From positions 1 through 55,535 of the forward strand of contig PLUF01000065.1 of NCBI GenBank assembly GCA_003164815.1: a DNA stretch of 55,535 nt, read 5' to 3'. Below the pieces are notes generated by a model, which worked only from the letters and a program-made list of their open reading frames with translations, was not told where the DNA came from and searched no databases. Positions 26,269-35,175 of this stretch are shown piece by piece. The position numbers and the translations under genes are program-made. The stretch comes from Candidatus Gagatemarchaeum stordalenia. Its GTDB lineage: Archaea; Thermoproteota; Nitrososphaeria; Nitrososphaerales; Gagatemarchaeaceae. The number at the start of each line of letters is the position of its first letter. The first letter of the stretch is position 1.

Positions 26269-27027
26269 CTACTCCTCATACTCTTCGCCGCCGCCGAAGA
26301 TCCTTGCGAACTCGCCTATGAGCGGGACGAATCCCTCCCTTGTGTAGGACGAGACCGGGAAGAGCCCGAGGGCGAGGGACGACTTCTTCAGGCTCCGGAA
26401 GAGCTGGGAGTAGAAGGAGTACTCCGAACCTGACTTCAGCTTGGAGAGCGCCTCCTCGTACGCGGTCGCGTCCTTCGTCCACCTGACCATCTCGCGTATC
26501 ATGGGCTTTGCCAGGTCGGTCTTCGAGAGGATCTGGATCTGCGGAAGCTCCATCCTCAGCTGGACCGAGGTCGAGAGGAGGGCGAGGGAGAGGAAGTTGG
26601 TGGGGGACGACGCGACGAGCGAGTCCATCAGGAAGAGGAGCACCTTGGAGTCCGCCTGGAGCCCCTTGGCGATGAACGGGCCGCTCTCCCTGAAGGCGAA
26701 GAGCTCTATCTGCCCGGGGGTGTCGACGACCACAAAGTCCGCGGTGGTCCCGTCTATCTCCTCCTGGATCTCGTTCAGCTTGCTCGCTATTAGGTCGTTG
26801 GCGAATATCAGGGCGCCATTCGGGCCGAGCGAGTAGTCGGCCATGATCTGCTGCATGTCGATGGAGTTCCGGATGTCCACGTCCGGGTCGTAGGGGAGCG
26901 TGAGCACACCCGGGTCGAGGTTGACCGCTATCGCGTCCTGCGACTTCTCCCTGTACCAACTCACGAGAGAGGAGGTCAGCAGGGACTTCCCTGCGCCCGC
27001 GGTGCCCGTGATGTAGATTAGGTTCAT
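26269..27027 (-). CDS. GPN-loop GTPase
   Basis: 252 residues. P-loop GTAGAGKSLL, the diagnostic GPN tripeptide in LGPNGAL, VVDTPGQIELF (G3) and SKTD (G4) are present. Archaea have one such protein; eukaryotic relatives help assemble RNA polymerase II, and a similar chaperone role is inferred. It is followed after 27 bases by no gene in the same direction; the CinA-like gene lies upstream on the same strand. Confidence 0.9.
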   Translation of the reverse strand: MNLIYITGTAGAGKSLLTSSLVSWYREKSQDAIAVNLDPGVLTLPYDPDVDIRNSIDMQQIMADYSLGPNGALIFANDLIASKLNEIQEEIDGTTADFVVVDTPGQIELFAFRESGPFIAKGLQADSKVLLFLMDSLVASSPTNFLSLALLSTSVQLRMELPQIQILSKTDLAKPMIREMVRWTKDATAYEEALSKLKSGSEYSFYSQLFRSLKKSSLALGLFPVSSYTREGFVPLIGEFARIFGGGEEYEE

Positions 27028-27054
27028 CCCGTTACCCCCTCCGTCCGGCCTGCC

Positions 27055-27888
27055 CTATAACTGAGCACGGGGGTGCAGCGCGGTTATCGTCCTTCGGGCC
27101 ACCGTGCCGCCCGCCTGTGCCACCCTCTGGGCGAAGAAGTCGGCCATCGCAGAACACTCGGACTCCGACTCCGGCCTGTCCGGCGCGACGACGACCAGGT
27201 CGAGCTCGACGTGGGGCTTTCCGGTCTTGAGGCCCCTCGGGTGCGACTTGATGTACGCCGACGGGTGCGCCCTCACGGCCTCGGCGATGTCGGGGGTTAG
27301 GGTCGATTCGAAGACACCCTCGAGCTGCATCACTATCTTCGTGGTGAACAGCCGCCCTATCTTCCGGAGGATCTCAGGATGGACGGAGCGGGAGTAGATG
27401 CTCTTCATCTCGTGCGGCACCCCAGGCAGGCAGAAGATCACCGTCGGGCCGCTCTCGATCCTCACGCCAGGCGCTGTCCCCGGCTCGTTGACCATGGGCG
27501 TGCTGCCCTCCGGGATCACGGCCATCTTCCGGCGGGCGGCCGTCATCTCGAAGTCGGACCTCCCGGTCTTGACGTAGTGCTCCCTGATCAGCCGGAGGGC
27601 CGCGGCGTTGGGCTTCACCTTCTTGCCGAGCGCCCGCGCCACGCCTTTCAGCGTCATGTCGTCCGGCGTTGGTCCGAGTCCGCCGATCACGATGATAAAG
27701 TCGGGCTTCCTCGCGAGCAGCTCAAGCAGGCCGGAAGAGATCTCGTCGAGGGAATCGGTGACCGTCAGGATTCGGTCGATCATCGTGCCTATCCCGAAGA
27801 GCCTTGCGCCGACCCACGTGGCGTTCGTGTTCGTCGTCTTCCCGATGAGCAGCTCCTTTCCGACGCAGAGGCTGGAGACCGATACCAT
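27055..27888 (-). CDS. CinA/MoaB-like molybdopterin-binding fold protein
   Basis: 277 residues. The N-terminal competence/damage-inducible CinA domain is clear: VGKELLIGKTTNTNATWVG, IVIGGLGPTPDDMT and FCLPGVPHEMKSIY. In this family the COG1058 domain can act on ADP-ribose or NMN-type nucleotides; the archaeal proteins usually lack the separate deamidase domain, as here. It shares a strand and probably an operon with the GPN GTPase, and is divergent from the Nudix hydrolase, another nucleotide-cleaning enzyme. Confidence 0.85.
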   Translation of the reverse strand: MVSVSSLCVGKELLIGKTTNTNATWVGARLFGIGTMIDRILTVTDSLDEISSGLLELLARKPDFIIVIGGLGPTPDDMTLKGVARALGKKVKPNAAALRLIREHYVKTGRSDFEMTAARRKMAVIPEGSTPMVNEPGTAPGVRIESGPTVIFCLPGVPHEMKSIYSRSVHPEILRKIGRLFTTKIVMQLEGVFESTLTPDIAEAVRAHPSAYIKSHPRGLKTGKPHVELDLVVVAPDRPESESECSAMADFFAQRVAQAGGTVARRTITALHPRAQL

Positions 27889-27941
27889 CTGGCGGTAGGT
27901 GTATTGAAACGTTGATATGTTCTTCGACCGCTTCTTTACCT

Positions 27942-28400
27942 GTGCGGAGCAGGAGAGAGTACCCCGAGCACCCGCTGGTCGGCGTCGGCGGGTTCATCCA
28001 CAAGGACGGCAGGGTGCTCCTCATCAGGCGGAAGTTCGAGCCGAACAGGGGGAGGTGGGCCCCGCCAGGAGGGCTCCTCGAGGTAGGGGAGGACCCTCAG
28101 GAGGCCGCGAAGCGCGAGGTCCGGGAGGAGCTCGGGCTAGAGGTGGAGGTGGAGGGACTGCTGCAGGTGGCGAACGAGGTGATAAAGGACGAGGAGGGGA
28201 GGATAAAGTTCCATTTCGTCCTGATCGACTACCTGATGAGGCCGCTCGGCGAGAAGATAACCCTGAACGAGGAGTCGGACGAGTTCGCCTGGTTCGAGCC
28301 GTCGGCCGTAGAGGGGCTTAACGCGACCGCGAACACCAAGCTCATCACCAAGAAGTTCGGTGAGGTCATGGAGGAAGGGCGTCGGTCGAAGGTAGCCTAG
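27942..28400 (+). CDS. Nudix hydrolase (ADP-ribose pyrophosphatase-like)
   Basis: 152 residues from GTG 27942; a TTG at 27912 would add ten residues. The Nudix box is complete: GGLLEVGEDPQEAAKREVRE then ELGLEV. The sequence FHFVLIDYLMRP following the box is typical of ADP-ribose or related nucleotide pyrophosphohydrolases. It removes damaged or signalling nucleotides; the specific substrate is not fixed. Confidence 0.88.
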   Translation: MRSRREYPEHPLVGVGGFIHKDGRVLLIRRKFEPNRGRWAPPGGLLEVGEDPQEAAKREVREELGLEVEVEGLLQVANEVIKDEEGRIKFHFVLIDYLMRPLGEKITLNEESDEFAWFEPSAVEGLNATANTKLITKKFGEVMEEGRRSKVA

Positions 28401-28401
28401 G

Positions 28402-28635
28402 CTACTTTTTGTCCTTCTTGTCCTTCAGCCACCAGTCAAGATAGTCTGCCTGCTGCCTCTGCTTCTTGCGGCCGTCGTCTGTGCCTGTGTTCTTCAGCTT
28501 GAATCTCAGGTCGGAGAGCTGCTCCCTGGTCAGGAAGAGGCCGCAGCTCTTGCACGAAAATCGCTTGTTGACCGCGTCAAATAGTATCGGCCCCCCACAC
28601 TCGGGACAAAACTGGTCCAATGCGTTCCGTGACAA
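28402..28635 (-). CDS. Small zinc-ribbon protein
   Basis: 77 residues from a TTG. Two CxxC knuckles, CPECG and CKSCG, 17 residues apart, form a zinc ribbon. A basic, Trp-containing tail (YLDWWLKDKKDKK) follows, suitable for nucleic acid or ribosome binding. The stop is adjacent to the convergent Nudix gene. No specific function is known to me. Confidence 0.65.
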   Translation of the reverse strand: MSRNALDQFCPECGGPILFDAVNKRFSCKSCGLFLTREQLSDLRFKLKNTGTDDGRKKQRQQADYLDWWLKDKKDKK

Positions 28636-28720
28636 GCTTGAACTTCCTATACATTAACTCTTTGGTGTTTTCCGACGAGGCCGGGCTGAAAAGAATAATT
28701 CGTTAAATAAGCTGTGATAG

Positions 28721-29626
28721 ATGCTCGGTCGAGAGTTGACTGACAGACTCCTCTTCGCGGGACCGGCCAGCGAGGACTTCGGCAAGACCCTCGCCAAACG
28801 TTTGGGCCTCCCTCTTTTGTCCGTGACCGTGAAGGAGTTTTCAGATACGGAGACCAGGTTCAAGGTCGAAGAGGAGGTGCACGGGACGAGCATCCTTCTG
28901 GTGCAGTCGACTTACCCTCCCGTCGACAGGAACTACATGCAGCTGTTCCTGGCGGCGCATCACCTGAGTCAGGAGGGCGCCAAGGTCCACGCCGTGATAC
29001 CCTACCTCGGATACGCTAGACAGGACAAGCAGTTCATGCCGGGCGAGGTCGTCAGCCTCGGGGTGATCTCCCACCTCCTCCGCACGTGCGGGGTGTTGCG
29101 CGTCACGACGGTCGACATACACTCCGCCGTGGGACTGGCGCTATTCGCCATGCCGACATACAGCGTCTCGGCGATTCCCATCCTCGCCCAGTACATCAAG
29201 AAGAACATGAACCTCTCCTCCCCCGTCGTGATATCCCCGGACTTCGGGTCCTCGAAGAGGACGGAGGCGTTCGCGACGATCTACGGGGCGGAGCATCTCC
29301 AGTTCGCAAAGGAGAGGGACAGGGTCACCGGGGAGGTGAGGATCGACGCCGGCGAGATGAACGTGAAGGGCCGGGACGTCGTCATAGTGGACGATATGAT
29401 CTCGACCGGAGCCACGATACGCGCCGCTGCCGAGAAGCTCAGGAAGGCTCAGGCATCGAAGATAGTGGTCAGCTGCGTCCACCCGCTCCTGGTCGAGGAC
29501 GCCTACGAGAAGCTCATCGAGGCGGGTGTGGACGAGATAATAGGAACCAACACCGTGCCGAGCAGGGTAAGCAAAGTTGACGCGACCGAGCCCCTCGCCT
29601 CGTACCTCAGAACGGTCGCCGAGTAA
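28721..29626 (+). CDS. prs: Ribose-phosphate pyrophosphokinase
   Basis: 301 residues. Makes PRPP from ribose 5-phosphate and ATP for nucleotide, His and Trp synthesis. Visible signatures are the ATP loop RQDKQFMPGE, the Asp/His pair VDIHSA, and the PRPP-binding loop VIVDDMISTGATI. The upstream A/T-rich AATAATTCGTTAAATAA at about 28,694-28,710 is the likely promoter. It is followed by, and overlaps, the tRNA methyltransferase. Confidence 0.93.
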   Translation: MLGRELTDRLLFAGPASEDFGKTLAKRLGLPLLSVTVKEFSDTETRFKVEEEVHGTSILLVQSTYPPVDRNYMQLFLAAHHLSQEGAKVHAVIPYLGYARQDKQFMPGEVVSLGVISHLLRTCGVLRVTTVDIHSAVGLALFAMPTYSVSAIPILAQYIKKNMNLSSPVVISPDFGSSKRTEAFATIYGAEHLQFAKERDRVTGEVRIDAGEMNVKGRDVVIVDDMISTGATIRAAAEKLRKAQASKIVVSCVHPLLVEDAYEKLIEAGVDEIIGTNTVPSRVSKVDATEPLASYLRTVAE

Positions 29627-30587
29627 GATAATCTTCCTGCTCTCGGGTGAGAGCACCACGATTCCTGCCGCGGAGGCGTCGGCGCTGGTCCGGATGCAGG
29701 ACCCGTATGCAGAGATCGCGTCTCCCGAAGAGAGGATCCTCATCGCCTCGACGGATTCAGACGCCGACACCATCGCGAGCCGTGTAGCCTTCTCCAAGCG
29801 GGTGGGCTCGGTCGTCCCGGACGGGCGCTTCGACCGGGACCATCTTCGGTCGCTCAGGGCTGGGACCTACAGGGTGAGCGTCTTCGAGCTCGGAGAGAAG
29901 AGGTCCGATTCTGATGGGATGGTCTCCGACCTCGCCGAGGAGATCGGCGGGAAGGTCGCGCTGGACGACCCGGACGTCGAAGTTGCCCTTGTCCGTGGCG
30001 CCCGCGACTATCTCGCGCTCTGCAGACCCTCCCTCATGAGCCAGGACTGGGTCCTGCGGCGGCCGAGGGCGCGTCCCTTCTTTCACCCGGCCGCCATATT
30101 CCCCAAGCTCTCCCGGGCGCTCGTGAACTTCTCCAGGGTAGGACCGGGAGAGGTCTTCCTGGACCCCTTCTGCGGCACAGGAAGCCTCCTGCTCGAGGCG
30201 CACGAACTCGGGGCGACGGCGCTCGGGGCGGACCGCGACCTGAGGATGGTGAAGGGCTCCGTAAGGAACATGGCTAACTTCAGGCAGGACTGGCTGGGAG
30301 TCGTCCGGGCCGATGTGAGGAAGACGCCGTTCACCGGGGTGGACGGGATCGCTACGGACATCCCCTACGGGAGAGCCTCGAGCACCGCCGGGTCGAGCGC
30401 TGGGGAGATACTCGAGAGGCTCAGGGAGACGGCCCGAGGCCTTCTGGAAGAGGGGAGGCGGCTGGTCGTAATGCACCCCGATACCGTAGTAGTGAAGAGC
30501 CGGGACGACTTCGAGGTGGAGGAGGAGCACCACCTCTACATTCATAGGAAGCTGACGCGCACCATAAGCGTGCTAAGGAGGGTCTGA
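29577..30587 (+). CDS. tRNA (guanine-N2) methyltransferase, TrmG10/Trm11 family
   Basis: 336 residues. The C-terminal half is the catalytic domain: RPFFHPAAIFPKLSRALVN, SAM motif FLDPFCGTGSLLLEA, GADRDLRM and the NPPY-type motif TDIPYG. The N-terminal half is THUMP-like. It would methylate G10 of tRNA. The only standard start is TTG 29577, which overlaps prs by 50 bases; sequence that looks native begins around KIIFLLSG just after the prs stop, so the true start may be non-standard. Confidence 0.88.
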   Translation: MTRPSPSPRTSERSPSKIIFLLSGESTTIPAAEASALVRMQDPYAEIASPEERILIASTDSDADTIASRVAFSKRVGSVVPDGRFDRDHLRSLRAGTYRVSVFELGEKRSDSDGMVSDLAEEIGGKVALDDPDVEVALVRGARDYLALCRPSLMSQDWVLRRPRARPFFHPAAIFPKLSRALVNFSRVGPGEVFLDPFCGTGSLLLEAHELGATALGADRDLRMVKGSVRNMANFRQDWLGVVRADVRKTPFTGVDGIATDIPYGRASSTAGSSAGEILERLRETARGLLEEGRRLVVMHPDTVVVKSRDDFEVEEEHHLYIHRKLTRTISVLRRV

Positions 30588-30590
30588 ACA

Positions 30591-31505
30591 TTGACAAAGC
30601 TCGAGGTAATCTTTCTCGGGACCAGCTCCGCAGCGCCGACGAAGACCAGGAGCCTCCCCTCCGTGGCGATCAGGAGGGAGGGACAGGTCATACTCATGGA
30701 CTGCGGGGAGGGCGCGCAGGGGAGGTTCGTCAAGTTCGGCCTCGGGCTGAACCGGGAGATGATTGTCCTGATCACCCACCTCCACGGGGACCACGTCAAC
30801 GGCCTGCTCGGGCTTCTCCAGACGATGGGCATGTCGCAGAGGATACGGACCCTCACGATCGTGGCGCCCCCCGAGCTCTTCGGATGGCTGAAGATGACGA
30901 TGAAGGTCCTCCACATCGGTCTGACCTTCGACGTCTCATTCGTCCCCGTCAGGTCGGGGGTCGTCTACAGGGGCAAGGACTTCAGGGTCAGGGCCGCCAG
31001 GGCGAACCATTCTATCGACTCGTGGTCGTACCTCTTCGAGGAGCTGCCGCGTCCCGGGGTCTTCGACCGGGCCAAGGCGGTCACCCTCGGAATTCCAGAG
31101 GGGAAGAAGTGGTCGAGCCTCCAGAGGGGGAGGTCGGTCTTGGTCGGCGGGGTGAAGTTCAGCCCAGGTCAGGTGCTCGGGCCGGCTAGGCCGGGAAGGT
31201 CAATCGGATACTCCGGGGATACAAGACCCACGCGGCGCCTCACGAAGTTCTTCTCTGGCGTCGAGCTGTTGATCTTCGAATCGACCTTCTCATCGAAGGA
31301 CGCGGACAAGGCGCTCGAGCGGAAGCACAGCACAGCCTCGGAGGCCGCTAGTCTCGCCAAGGAGGCGGGCGTGAAGAGGCTCGTCCTCACCCACTTCAGC
31401 GCGAGGTATAGGAGGGCGGACGCGCTCCTCAGGGAGGCCCGAGGCATATTCCCGGAGACTGTCGCTGCCAGTGACGGGCTCGTCCTCGACGTCCCCGCGG
31501 TTTAG
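30591..31505 (+). CDS. rnz: Ribonuclease Z (tRNA 3' endonuclease)
   Basis: 304 residues from a TTG, 3 bases after the methyltransferase stop. The metallo-beta-lactamase signature THLHGDHVNG is present, with GTSSA near the N-terminus, YSGDTRPT and a final LTHFSARY. It trims tRNA 3' trailers, which matters here because the tRNA in this window has no encoded CCA. It sits in a tRNA-maturation run with TrmG10, ThpR and the CCA-adding enzyme. Confidence 0.92.
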   Translation: MTKLEVIFLGTSSAAPTKTRSLPSVAIRREGQVILMDCGEGAQGRFVKFGLGLNREMIVLITHLHGDHVNGLLGLLQTMGMSQRIRTLTIVAPPELFGWLKMTMKVLHIGLTFDVSFVPVRSGVVYRGKDFRVRAARANHSIDSWSYLFEELPRPGVFDRAKAVTLGIPEGKKWSSLQRGRSVLVGGVKFSPGQVLGPARPGRSIGYSGDTRPTRRLTKFFSGVELLIFESTFSSKDADKALERKHSTASEAASLAKEAGVKRLVLTHFSARYRRADALLREARGIFPETVAASDGLVLDVPAV

Positions 31506-31900
31506 CAGGCGGTCAGCCAGTCGATTAAGCGGTCCGGTGTGTCTGTCTCGATCTCCACAATAATGGGGCCGAGCGGAGACTCGGTCGCGCTCGTGCAGAG
31601 GGCGACGACCCCTGCCGTCGCGGCCTGCCGGTTTAGGAGCATTGTCACCCTTCGGCCGTCGCGCATCCTCAGGAGGAGCCGGTTTGCTGCCGCCCTCACG
31701 TGCCTGTCCCTCAGTTGGTCGTGGATCTTCTGGAGGCACTTCAGCTCTTTGGAGCGGATCGCGACCATCCCATCTCCCTCCTCGACATCGTAGGTGCAGT
31801 CTCCGAGGACGTTGCGCGCCGCCGACAGGACCTTCGCCGGGTCTTCGCTGGGTGAGACCGCCGCGTGGAGGGAGATGGCTACGTCGTGGCTAGCTTCCAA
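31502..31900 (-). CDS. UPF0201 family RNA-binding-domain protein
   Basis: 132 residues. The pattern LHAAVSPSEDPAKVLSAARN and DQLRDRHVRAAANRLLL is that of the small archaeal UPF0201 family, proposed to bind RNA or accompany the exosome. Four bases overlap the end of the convergent RNase Z gene, and 11 bases overlap the upstream kinase gene. Confidence 0.82.
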   Translation of the reverse strand: MEASHDVAISLHAAVSPSEDPAKVLSAARNVLGDCTYDVEEGDGMVAIRSKELKCLQKIHDQLRDRHVRAAANRLLLRMRDGRRVTMLLNRQAATAGVVALCTSATESPLGPIIVEIETDTPDRLIDWLTAC

Positions 31901-32447
31901 TGGGCCCCATCCACCTCGCAGCTATGCTTAGCGCGGCGTCGGCGAGCTCATCGGGGGTGATGTGCTCGTTGACTATCGCCTCGTCGGCAAGGGCGATGGC
32001 GTCTCCGATCCCGATTGACAGCTCCCTTGCATCCCTGGCCCTGAAGCTCTCGAGGTTCGGCGGGGCGTCGGTGCGCCCCCTTGATGTGAGGAACTCGAAC
32101 CTTCTCTTCGGGGAGGCGAGCACGGCGAGTAGCTCGACGTCTCCGGCCTTCCTGAATATCTCTATCTCGGCGACCGACCTAATGCCGTCGATGACGACGG
32201 CCGCCTCCCCTTGCTTCGACTGGATGCTGAGCAGGCAGAGCTCTGCGACGGCGCCGGCTCCGTACTTCCCTCTCAGCTCCTGCATCACCGCCCCCATGTT
32301 CTTGTCGTCCAGGGGAAGACCCCTTCGGCTGCTCTCCTCGCGGATCATGTCCCCCATAGCGATCCGTCTCAGCCCCACTCCGCCGAGCGCCCCAGCCACC
32401 GTGGACTTGCCGGCGCCTGGCATCCCAGTGATGGCTATGATCAACAT
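31890..32447 (-). CDS. UPF0200 family P-loop nucleotide kinase
   Basis: 185 residues. P-loop GMPGAGKSTVAG, an MGDMIREESSRRGL substrate-binding helix and VIDGIRSVAEIE mark the archaeal UPF0200 family, related to adenylate and dephospho-CoA kinases. The substrate is unsettled. Paired with UPF0201 as in many archaea. Confidence 0.85.
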   Translation of the reverse strand: MLIIAITGMPGAGKSTVAGALGGVGLRRIAMGDMIREESSRRGLPLDDKNMGAVMQELRGKYGAGAVAELCLLSIQSKQGEAAVVIDGIRSVAEIEIFRKAGDVELLAVLASPKRRFEFLTSRGRTDAPPNLESFRARDARELSIGIGDAIALADEAIVNEHITPDELADAALSIAARWMGPIGS

Positions 32448-32544
32448 TTGCTATCCCACAGCCGCATCGGAGGTTCGGTAATAAGCATCTACGAGTTTCA
32501 GTTTAATAACTCGGACGGGCAGCAACGGTCAGTGGTAGAGACCA

Positions 32545-33096
32545 ACGCGCGCATTTCTCGCTTTCGAGGTTTCACAGGAGGTCGTCGAGAAGCTCGTCAC
32601 GGTCGGCGAGGAGCTGCGTATGACACGTGCGGACCAGAAGGTCGTCGCTAGGGACAACCTCCACTTCACGGTGAAGTTCCTGGGAGAGGTCTCCGAGGAC
32701 ACAGTTAAGGAGGTAGACCGGCGACTCCGGGGGCTGACGTTGTCGAGTTTCGATGTCCAGGTGAGAGGGGTGGGGGCGTTCCCAGACCAGAGGCGCCCGA
32801 GGGTCGTCTGGGCCGGCGTTGCCCGCGAGAGCGAACAGGCTATCGACGGCGCCGCCTCGGCCGTCATAGGCGCCCTCGCCGGGGTCGGGAAGCCGGACGA
32901 CCACGAGTTTCACGCTCACATCACGCTGTCGAGGGTGAGGAGCCCCCTCAACGGAGGCGCTCTGATATCGTTCCTCCAGCAGAACGCCGGTCGTGACTTC
33001 GGCGCGACGCGAGTCACCAGCCTGAGGCTCAAGTCGAGCGTGCTGTCACCGGGCGGCCCGACCTACGTCGACGTCAAGGAGTATGTTCTGGGTTGA
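32545..33096 (+). CDS. thpR: RNA 2',3'-cyclic phosphodiesterase (ThpR/LigT) with probable ACG start
   Basis: 183 residues when started at ACG 32545. The first ATG (32620) would drop the opening beta strand; the upstream codons read RAFLAFEVSQEVVEKL, which matches the usual N-terminus of this family, and an in-frame TAG lies at 32536-32538. No ATG, GTG or TTG exists in that interval. Both HxTx motifs are present (HFTVKF at about 40 and HITLSR at about 125). GTTTAATAAC at 32,501-32,510 may be the box A. It opens 2',3'-cyclic phosphates, and its stop overlaps the CCA-enzyme start. Confidence 0.88.
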   Translation, partial: TRAFLAFEVSQEVVEKLVTVGEELRMTRADQKVVARDNLHFTVKFLGEVSEDTVKEVDRRLRGLTLSSFDVQVRGVGAFPDQRRPRVVWAGVARESEQAIDGAASAVIGALAGVGKPDDHEFHAHITLSRVRSPLNGGALISFLQQNAGRDFGATRVTSLRLKSSVLSPGGPTYVDVKEYVLG

Positions 33097-34427
33097 CGAA
33101 GCTCCAAACCGTTCTTGCGAGGGCCAGGAAGCTGGTCCTTCCGAAACCTGACGAAGAGGCAAGCATGGAGCGTGTCGCTCAGAAGGTCATGCGGAGGGTT
33201 CAGGCCGCTGCGCAGCCCTACGAGGAGATCAAGGGAGTAATCCTCGGCGGCTCGTTCGCCAAGGAGACTTGGCTGCCGAAAGACGCGGATACGACACCCG
33301 ACATCGACATCTTCGTGAAGTTCGCTAAGGAGGTGGACAATGGGAGGTTCGAATCGATAGGACTGAAGGTCGGGAAGGAGGCGGCCCGCGGGTACAGGCC
33401 CGGGAAGAAGTACGCCCAGCACCCCTACACCGAGGCGACCGTTGACGGCGTCAAGGTCAACATCGTGCCGTGCTACGACGTGAGACCCGGGGAGTGGAGG
33501 AGCGCCGCGGACAGGTCCCCCTACCACGTCGAGTTCGTGAAACGAAACCTGGACGAGGAGAAGAGGACGCAGGTCAGGCTGCTTAAGCGCTTCATGAAGA
33601 CGGTCGGGGTCTACGGCGCCGAGATCGAGAGCGAAGGGTTCAGCGGGTACGCCGCCGAGGTGCTAGTCTACAACCAAGGGAGCCTCGAAGGGGCGCTGCG
33701 CTTCTTCGCGGGCCTGAAGCCCGTCGGCGAGACGCTGCTGAGCCTGAAGGACCCGGTCGACGCGGACAGGGAGCTGGCCCGGGCGATCTCGAAGGAGACG
33801 CTGGCGAGGATGGTGCTCGCCTCGAGGGCCTTCCTCTCGGAGTCGGAGCTGGCTTACTTCACGCGCGTCAAGAGAAAGACCCGGAAGGGCCTCGCCACGA
33901 GGCTCTACGTCATCCGCTTCGACCACAGGGCGGTGAGCGAGGATACGCTCTGGGGTGAGCTGAAGAGGAGCACCAAGCAGCTCGTCAGATACGTCGAGGA
34001 GAGGGGCTTCAAGATCATCAGGGCGTCGGCCGCCTCCAACAACTCGGACAGGAGCGCGATCATGCTACTCCCCGAGACGGATCATCTCTCGGACCTGGAG
34101 GAACGGGTCGGGCCTGAGGTCGAGAGGCCGGCGGAGGTCGAGAGGTTCATCGCCAAGAACAAGGAGAGGGCGGAGCTCGTCTGGGCAGGGGAGGACGGAC
34201 GGGTGCACCTGCTCCAGAAGAGAGGGCAGACCGACCTAGGGAGCCTGTTGACGGAAGTCCGGGCGAAGGAGATAGACAGGGTGGGGGCCTCCCGAGAGGT
34301 GGGCGCCGCCATCCGAAAGTCCGGGAGGGTCGTTGCTGGGAGGGCCGTCCTCGAGGAGGCCTCGAAGGAGCGGTGGCTGGACGAAGGAGTAGAGGAGATT
34401 GTCGCAGACAGCATCGGAACGGATTAG
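33093..34427 (+). CDS. cca: CCA-adding tRNA nucleotidyltransferase, archaeal class I
   Basis: 444 residues from a TTG that overlaps the previous stop. The nucleotidyltransferase motif GGSFAKETWLP (about 52-62) and the catalytic DIDIF (about 70-74) are clear, with KVNIVPCYDV as the third carboxylate strand and the EGFSGYAAEVL helix typical of class I enzymes. It adds CCA to tRNA 3' ends. The gene after it overlaps by 29 bases. Confidence 0.93.
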   Translation: MTKLQTVLARARKLVLPKPDEEASMERVAQKVMRRVQAAAQPYEEIKGVILGGSFAKETWLPKDADTTPDIDIFVKFAKEVDNGRFESIGLKVGKEAARGYRPGKKYAQHPYTEATVDGVKVNIVPCYDVRPGEWRSAADRSPYHVEFVKRNLDEEKRTQVRLLKRFMKTVGVYGAEIESEGFSGYAAEVLVYNQGSLEGALRFFAGLKPVGETLLSLKDPVDADRELARAISKETLARMVLASRAFLSESELAYFTRVKRKTRKGLATRLYVIRFDHRAVSEDTLWGELKRSTKQLVRYVEERGFKIIRASAASNNSDRSAIMLLPETDHLSDLEERVGPEVERPAEVERFIAKNKERAELVWAGEDGRVHLLQKRGQTDLGSLLTEVRAKEIDRVGASREVGAAIRKSGRVVAGRAVLEEASKERWLDEGVEEIVADSIGTD

Positions 34428-35175
34428 GCTGAGCGAGTTCGCAAGGACTCCCTATCTCAACGTCCTCACCTATCCGGTCCTGGACATCAAGGTCGCCAGG
34501 TCGAGACTGGAACAGCTCGAGGAGCTGGGCGTCGAGGAGGTCGTCTTCGAGGGTAGGACGAAGATCGGAAGACTGGGGCTCGTCGGCATCGGCACGGTGA
34601 GCGTCGTCGTCAGGGGTGTCATCGGCGGCAGGGTCCACGCCGTGAAGATCAGGAGGGCGGACGCGAACCGAGAGAGCATGCTGGAGGAGTACCGGCTCAC
34701 CGAGATAGCGAACAGGATCGGCGTGGGCGCGCAGGCGTTCGCGGCGACACGGGACTTCATGGTGATGCAGCTCGTCGACGGTGAGGACCTCGAGGACCAC
34801 CTCCGCGCGATAAGGGGTGTCGGGACCAGGGCCCGGGTCCGCGAGATACTGCACCTCCTGCTGAACCAGTGCCGGAAGCTCGACCTCATCGACCTGGACC
34901 ACGGCCAGCTCAGCGACCTGAGGAAGCACGTGATAATGGCCGGTGACATGCCGTACATCATCGACTTCGAGTCCTCGAGCCAGAGGCGCGCTCCGAAGAA
35001 CGTCACGACGGCCTCGCAGTACCTGCTGATAGGAGGGAGGTGCGCCCCCTTCGTCAAGCGGCTCCTGGGCATCAGGAATCAGGGGCCGATCCTGGAGGCG
35101 CTGAAGGCCTACAAGAAGGACAGGTCGGACGGGAACTACGCCAGGCTGCTGAAGACGATCGGGATACTCATCTGA
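34399..35175 (+). CDS. COG2112-type serine/threonine protein kinase
   Basis: 258 residues from a TTG inside the cca gene. A Gly-rich loop (GIGTVSVVVRG), a VAIK-like Lys (HAVKIRR), the catalytic DLDHGQLSDLRKH (about 165) and a DFE in place of DFG (about 190) give an atypical RIO-like kinase. The family is archaeal; its substrates are not known to me. It converges on pdxA with an 8-base overlap. Confidence 0.82.
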   Translation: MSQTASERIRLSEFARTPYLNVLTYPVLDIKVARSRLEQLEELGVEEVVFEGRTKIGRLGLVGIGTVSVVVRGVIGGRVHAVKIRRADANRESMLEEYRLTEIANRIGVGAQAFAATRDFMVMQLVDGEDLEDHLRAIRGVGTRARVREILHLLLNQCRKLDLIDLDHGQLSDLRKHVIMAGDMPYIIDFESSSQRRAPKNVTTASQYLLIGGRCAPFVKRLLGIRNQGPILEALKAYKKDRSDGNYARLLKTIGILI

